20,576 nucleotides of DNA from Intoshia linei (taxonomy: Eukaryota; Orthonectida; Rhopaluridae), in assembly GCA_001642005.1 (NCBI GenBank), contig LWCA01000678.1, forward strand, positions 1 through 20,576, given 5' to 3'. The number at the start of each line of letters is the position of its first letter. Position 1 is the stretch's first letter. Position numbers and translations under genes: made by a program. Positions 17,585 through 20,576 of this stretch are shown here, piece after piece. Under the pieces are notes generated by a model, which saw only the letters and a list, made by a program, of their open reading frames with translations, was not told the origin of the DNA and made no database searches.

Positions 17585-20234
17585 ATGAATAAAAAACTTG
17601 TCCAAACACCATCCGATACCGCTTTGAATTTGCAAAGTAGAATATACGGACAACATGACAGTTATAATACCATAAATGAAACAGTTTTGGAGAAATATAG
17701 TAATTTACAATTAAAAAATAACATCATAAACATGAAAATTAGATGAAAGTTTGTTGGTGGAAAGTGTGAATTTTATGATTGAAACTAATCAAATTCAGAA
17801 TAATACTATGAATTATTATGTCGTTTCAAATCAGATGAACAATTTGATTGTACGAAGAGGTCAATCGTTTACTGTTTGCATACGTTTCAACAAACCCATT
17901 GAACCGCGTGACATATTATTCATTCTTCAGACGGGTTCAGATCCAGTTGAATCGACTGGTTCGTTGATTCGAATCTCTATAACAGAAAAAATTATTCCAT
18001 CAAAGTGGAGTTGCAGTATTTCTAAATTTGATCAAGATTACACTTTTCAGTTTTTTGCCCCGTCGAATGCGATATTTGCTAAATGGAATTTTATCGTTCA
18101 AACAGCTCAACGTAACAATTCGTATAAATATGATTATTTGTGGTATAAACACACTAAATCCATCATTGTTTTGTTTAACCCATGGTGTGTCGGTATGTCA
18201 TGTTTGTTTTGTTTTTAATCTTTTCAGATGACGATATATACATGCAAAATGATGAAGACATTCAAGAGTATATTTTGCAGAATTATGTTCAAATCCCGTT
18301 AGGATCATGTATTCAACATTACATGAAATGCTGGCTCGTTTCTCAGGTTAATATCATTTATTAATTATAAATTAATTAATCAAAATTCATAAGGTTTTTT
18401 ATTACGTGTTATACGTGTATTATACTTATAATACATTATCTACCATTAATTTGTAATTTAAATGTATTTATTTTAGTACAATCCAAAAGTTATTGAATAT
18501 GTATTGTTGTTGCTGAATGATTCACATTTGCATTACAATTTGAGAAACAATACCAATTCAATTCTCCGAAAAATTGCATATAAAGTATGTTTTAAAGTCA
18601 CATGTTAAGTTAATTTGGCGAACATTCAATTGAGCGATGTATTGTTAGAGCGATACATCTTAGACTTAGATGTTTGATTCAAATTTGTTAACTGATTTAA
18701 AATATTTAAATTTTTTACATATTCGGTTTTTTAAATTATATTTTTCCTTTTGGGCTTTGATTATGTGTTTAAGATTATGTAGTAGTTTTTTCTCCTTAGA
18801 ATTGACAAAATTGTATTTTTGAAAAAAAATATTGGAAAAACGGAATTTTAGCATTAATATTGCCATTATTGCTCTGATTCACACCAGTGTAAGATGAATT
18901 CGGCATCTGAGCCATCTGGCGAAGAGTTGATATGTCTATAGATTAAATAATAAAATAAATTTTTTATTAATAAAACTGTACAGTTTTAAGGTATAAATAT
19001 AAAAAAATATACAACACTTAATTCACTCTTCAGCTCTGCCGAGGGCACATTTTTATTATACCAAAAAAATAAGTTCATGTTGAAAATCTAATTTAAAAAT
19101 TCTACTATTCACTCTTTTAGGAATTAAAAAATTTTAGGATGTGTTTCATTCTTAAAAAAAAGGGGGTAATTTGTGGTTTTGGCCCTGAACATATAATTTT
19201 TTTAAATTTAAATTTATGATAATGTTTATAATTTTAAAATCCGTATTAACGTATATATTTTTTTAATTTCTTCAACTCGTTTGATTTTTTCAAAAAAAAG
19301 GGCAATTAGGGTTTTTGACTCGTAAGATGTGAGTTTGGGAGAACTCTAGAGCAGTGGCCACTGCTCTAGAGAATGGACGTCGTCAATTTCCATCAAAACC
19401 GATCAAAGTGCATATTATAAAATTTAGATACATTTTGTATTTTTGATTACTTGTATTTGTAGATAATTAAATTGACAAAATTCTTGGAAATCCAAGAAAG
19501 TCACACATCAAAAATAAATTATGTGCGATCATTTAATTGGACTAGTAGTGGATCTATATTAGCTTCTTACTTTAACAATAAAAACCGTGATAAAGAACCT
19601 ATTACTGTAAGTAGAAATGCCAGAATTTTATTGCTTTGTACAGGTAATATTTTTGAACCTAGTTTTTGTTTTTGTTATACAATGTATACTTTCTAATCAA
19701 AATAAAGATAACATTTTTCGGTTAATATTGATAAAAATAATTAGTTTGTCGAACAATTGGTATTCCATGTAGAATAGTGACTGGATTTTTCATGTCACCC
19801 TTACAAAAAGAATACATGAATATAAATTTACATTGGCATCATTCTGGGGACGATTTACACGAATTGGATTGTGATGAAATACAGTAAAAATTTATGACAA
19901 TTTATAATTTACATGTTAATTCTATTTAGTGATAATCATGCATGGTTAGAAGTGTGGACAAAATGTCCAAATTTCCCACAAACAGTTTGCTGGAATGCTT
20001 TCGATATAGCCAAAAATGATTGTGATGATGGTGAAACCTTTTCATGTTTTAAAGTTATTATTAAATTTTTTTAGAAAAAAAAATGTATGGATTGTACCCA
20101 GTGAATTTATTACGTGATGGCCGAACAGCATTACGTACCAATCAATTGCAACTATATTGGCAAATAAACACAGATGTGTGTTATAATATTTTACAAAAGG
20201 ACAGCTCTTGGATAATCAAATTTGATAGATTAAA
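17585..20234 (+). CDS. Transglutaminase-like protein lacking the catalytic cysteine (3' end outside window)
   Basis: Transglutaminases cross-link Gln to Lys. Eight exons join in frame: 17585-17699, 17743-18192, 18228-18346, 18477-18584, 19463-19643, 19745-19883, 19930-20030 and 20075-20234. Introns are 43, 35, 130, 878, 101, 46 and 44 nt, and the next donor (gtaagt) is at 20235. The N-terminal domain is clear: LLVESVNF, LIVRRGQSFTVCIRF, IIVLFNPWC and IYMQNDEDIQEYIL. The core includes CTVCRTIGIPCRIVT, then DNHAWLEVW with the catalytic His and WNAFD with the catalytic Asp. Where active enzymes read GQCW, this gene reads VSRNARILLL, so the nucleophile Cys is absent. All exons are otherwise open, so it looks like a maintained pseudoenzyme. 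ATG 17585 is the first in frame. Confidence 0.9.
19040..19245 (+). repeat. Dispersed repeat, copy D, in transglutaminase intron 4
   Basis: The first half matches 16531-16622. The second half, from about 19130, matches the start of copy A: tttcattcttaaaaaaaa, then ggttttggccctgaacat against ggttttgaccatgaacat at copy A. It therefore links the two repeats into one family. A further related block, gggcaattagggtttttgac, follows at 19300-19320. Confidence 0.6.
19344..19371. mobile_element. 28-bp palindrome: 12-bp hAT-like remnant in its target duplication
   Basis: The sequence is ctctagag, then CAGTGGCCACTG, then ctctagag. It is both a perfect 28-bp palindrome and an 8-bp direct repeat around a 12-mer. 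The 12-mer is made of two hAT ends joined end to end. This fits an element that lost nearly all its interior, or an unusual excision product. It lies in transglutaminase intron 4. A plain chance palindrome of this length is unlikely. Confidence 0.55.
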
Positions 20235-20576
20235 GTAAGTACCGGTTCCTGGTACACAGTGTTATAGTGTTTGTTTAATTTTGTCATACATGTATATCTT
20301 TTTCAATTTTTCGCTGGGCACACATAAATGTTTCTGGACACACCGGTGACACAGTTTTAATCGTGCAGGGTTTTTATTATAAATTTATTTTACTTAAAAG
20401 TATACATTGTTGTATATTTAATGTAAATATATTAAAAACCGCACTCGTTGAATCATTTTAAACTATGGCGGCACAGACTTTGCAGTAGGGTGGTTCAAAA
20501 AAAAATTTTAAAATGTATTTTCGAGTATATTAGGGAAATTGGGTAAAAATGACTTGTACAAATTTTTACAGCATAA
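20235..20576 (+). other. Start of transglutaminase intron 8, no exon seen
   Basis: The donor gtaagt follows exon 8. The next exon would encode the end of the core domain and the beta-barrels, and I find none before the window ends. The stretch has several cagtg- and caccggtg-like motifs but no paired element ends. Confidence 0.5.

Noticed and set aside
18666-18866. 66-codon Lys/Phe-rich open frame on the minus strand
   Set aside because: Composition is what AT-rich noncoding DNA gives; it lies in transglutaminase intron 4 with no homology.
19608-19624. A possible 17-nt intron (gtaagt...ccag) near the transglutaminase active site
   Set aside because: It is about half the length of the shortest intron seen here, and removing it shifts the frame away from the CTVCRTIGIPCR match.
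1-20576. tRNA, rRNA or CRISPR-like repeat arrays
   Set aside because: Reading both strands, I saw no tRNA-like A/B boxes with a fold, no conserved rRNA sequence, and no regularly spaced direct repeats.

Overview
The window is nuclear DNA of an animal, most likely an arthropod. It is strongly AT-rich. Every gene found is split by GT-AG introns, and the proteins are metazoan housekeeping families (PABPN1, ZC3H3, tafazzin, API5, a transglutaminase, a DHHC palmitoyltransferase). I modelled 33 complete introns in the five best genes. Twenty of them are only 33-50 nt, while five are 0.46-2.1 kb, and most of those five hold transposon debris. I cannot name the species. A compact-intron insect lineage such as Strepsiptera would be the first to test, but that is inference.

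Layout: 1-2965 has no gene I can support and is mostly mobile DNA. A 1.6 kb hAT-type element carries further hAT elements nested in it, each with 8-bp target duplications. This stretch may be a transposon-filled intron of the gene to its right. 2966-3402 (-) is the 5' part of a DHHC palmitoyltransferase. 4474-5421 (+) is PABPN1 (237 aa, six exons). 6490-7547 (-) is ZC3H3 (267 aa, seven exons, five CCCH fingers), convergent with PABPN1. 8593-12364 (+) is tafazzin (219 aa, seven exons). 12953-16281 (+) is API5 (560 aa, ten exons). 17585-20234 (+) is the first eight exons of a transglutaminase that runs off the right edge.

Functional links: PABPN1 and ZC3H3 both act in nuclear mRNA polyadenylation and export and are known partners in vertebrates, so finding them as convergent neighbours is notable. 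API5 is also a nuclear protein linked to mRNA-export factors. The transglutaminase keeps its full N-terminal domain and the catalytic His and Asp, but the position of the catalytic Cys is not a Cys. This points to a structural pseudoenzyme, as in vertebrate band 4.2.

Spaces between genes and the long introns hold several short non-autonomous hAT families (ends CAGTG, CAGCGG, CAGAGG, CAGGGG), a dispersed AT-rich repeat in at least four copies, a possible pogo-like transposase fragment, and one 28-bp palindrome that reads as a 12-bp hAT remnant inside its own target duplication. I saw no tRNA, rRNA or CRISPR.
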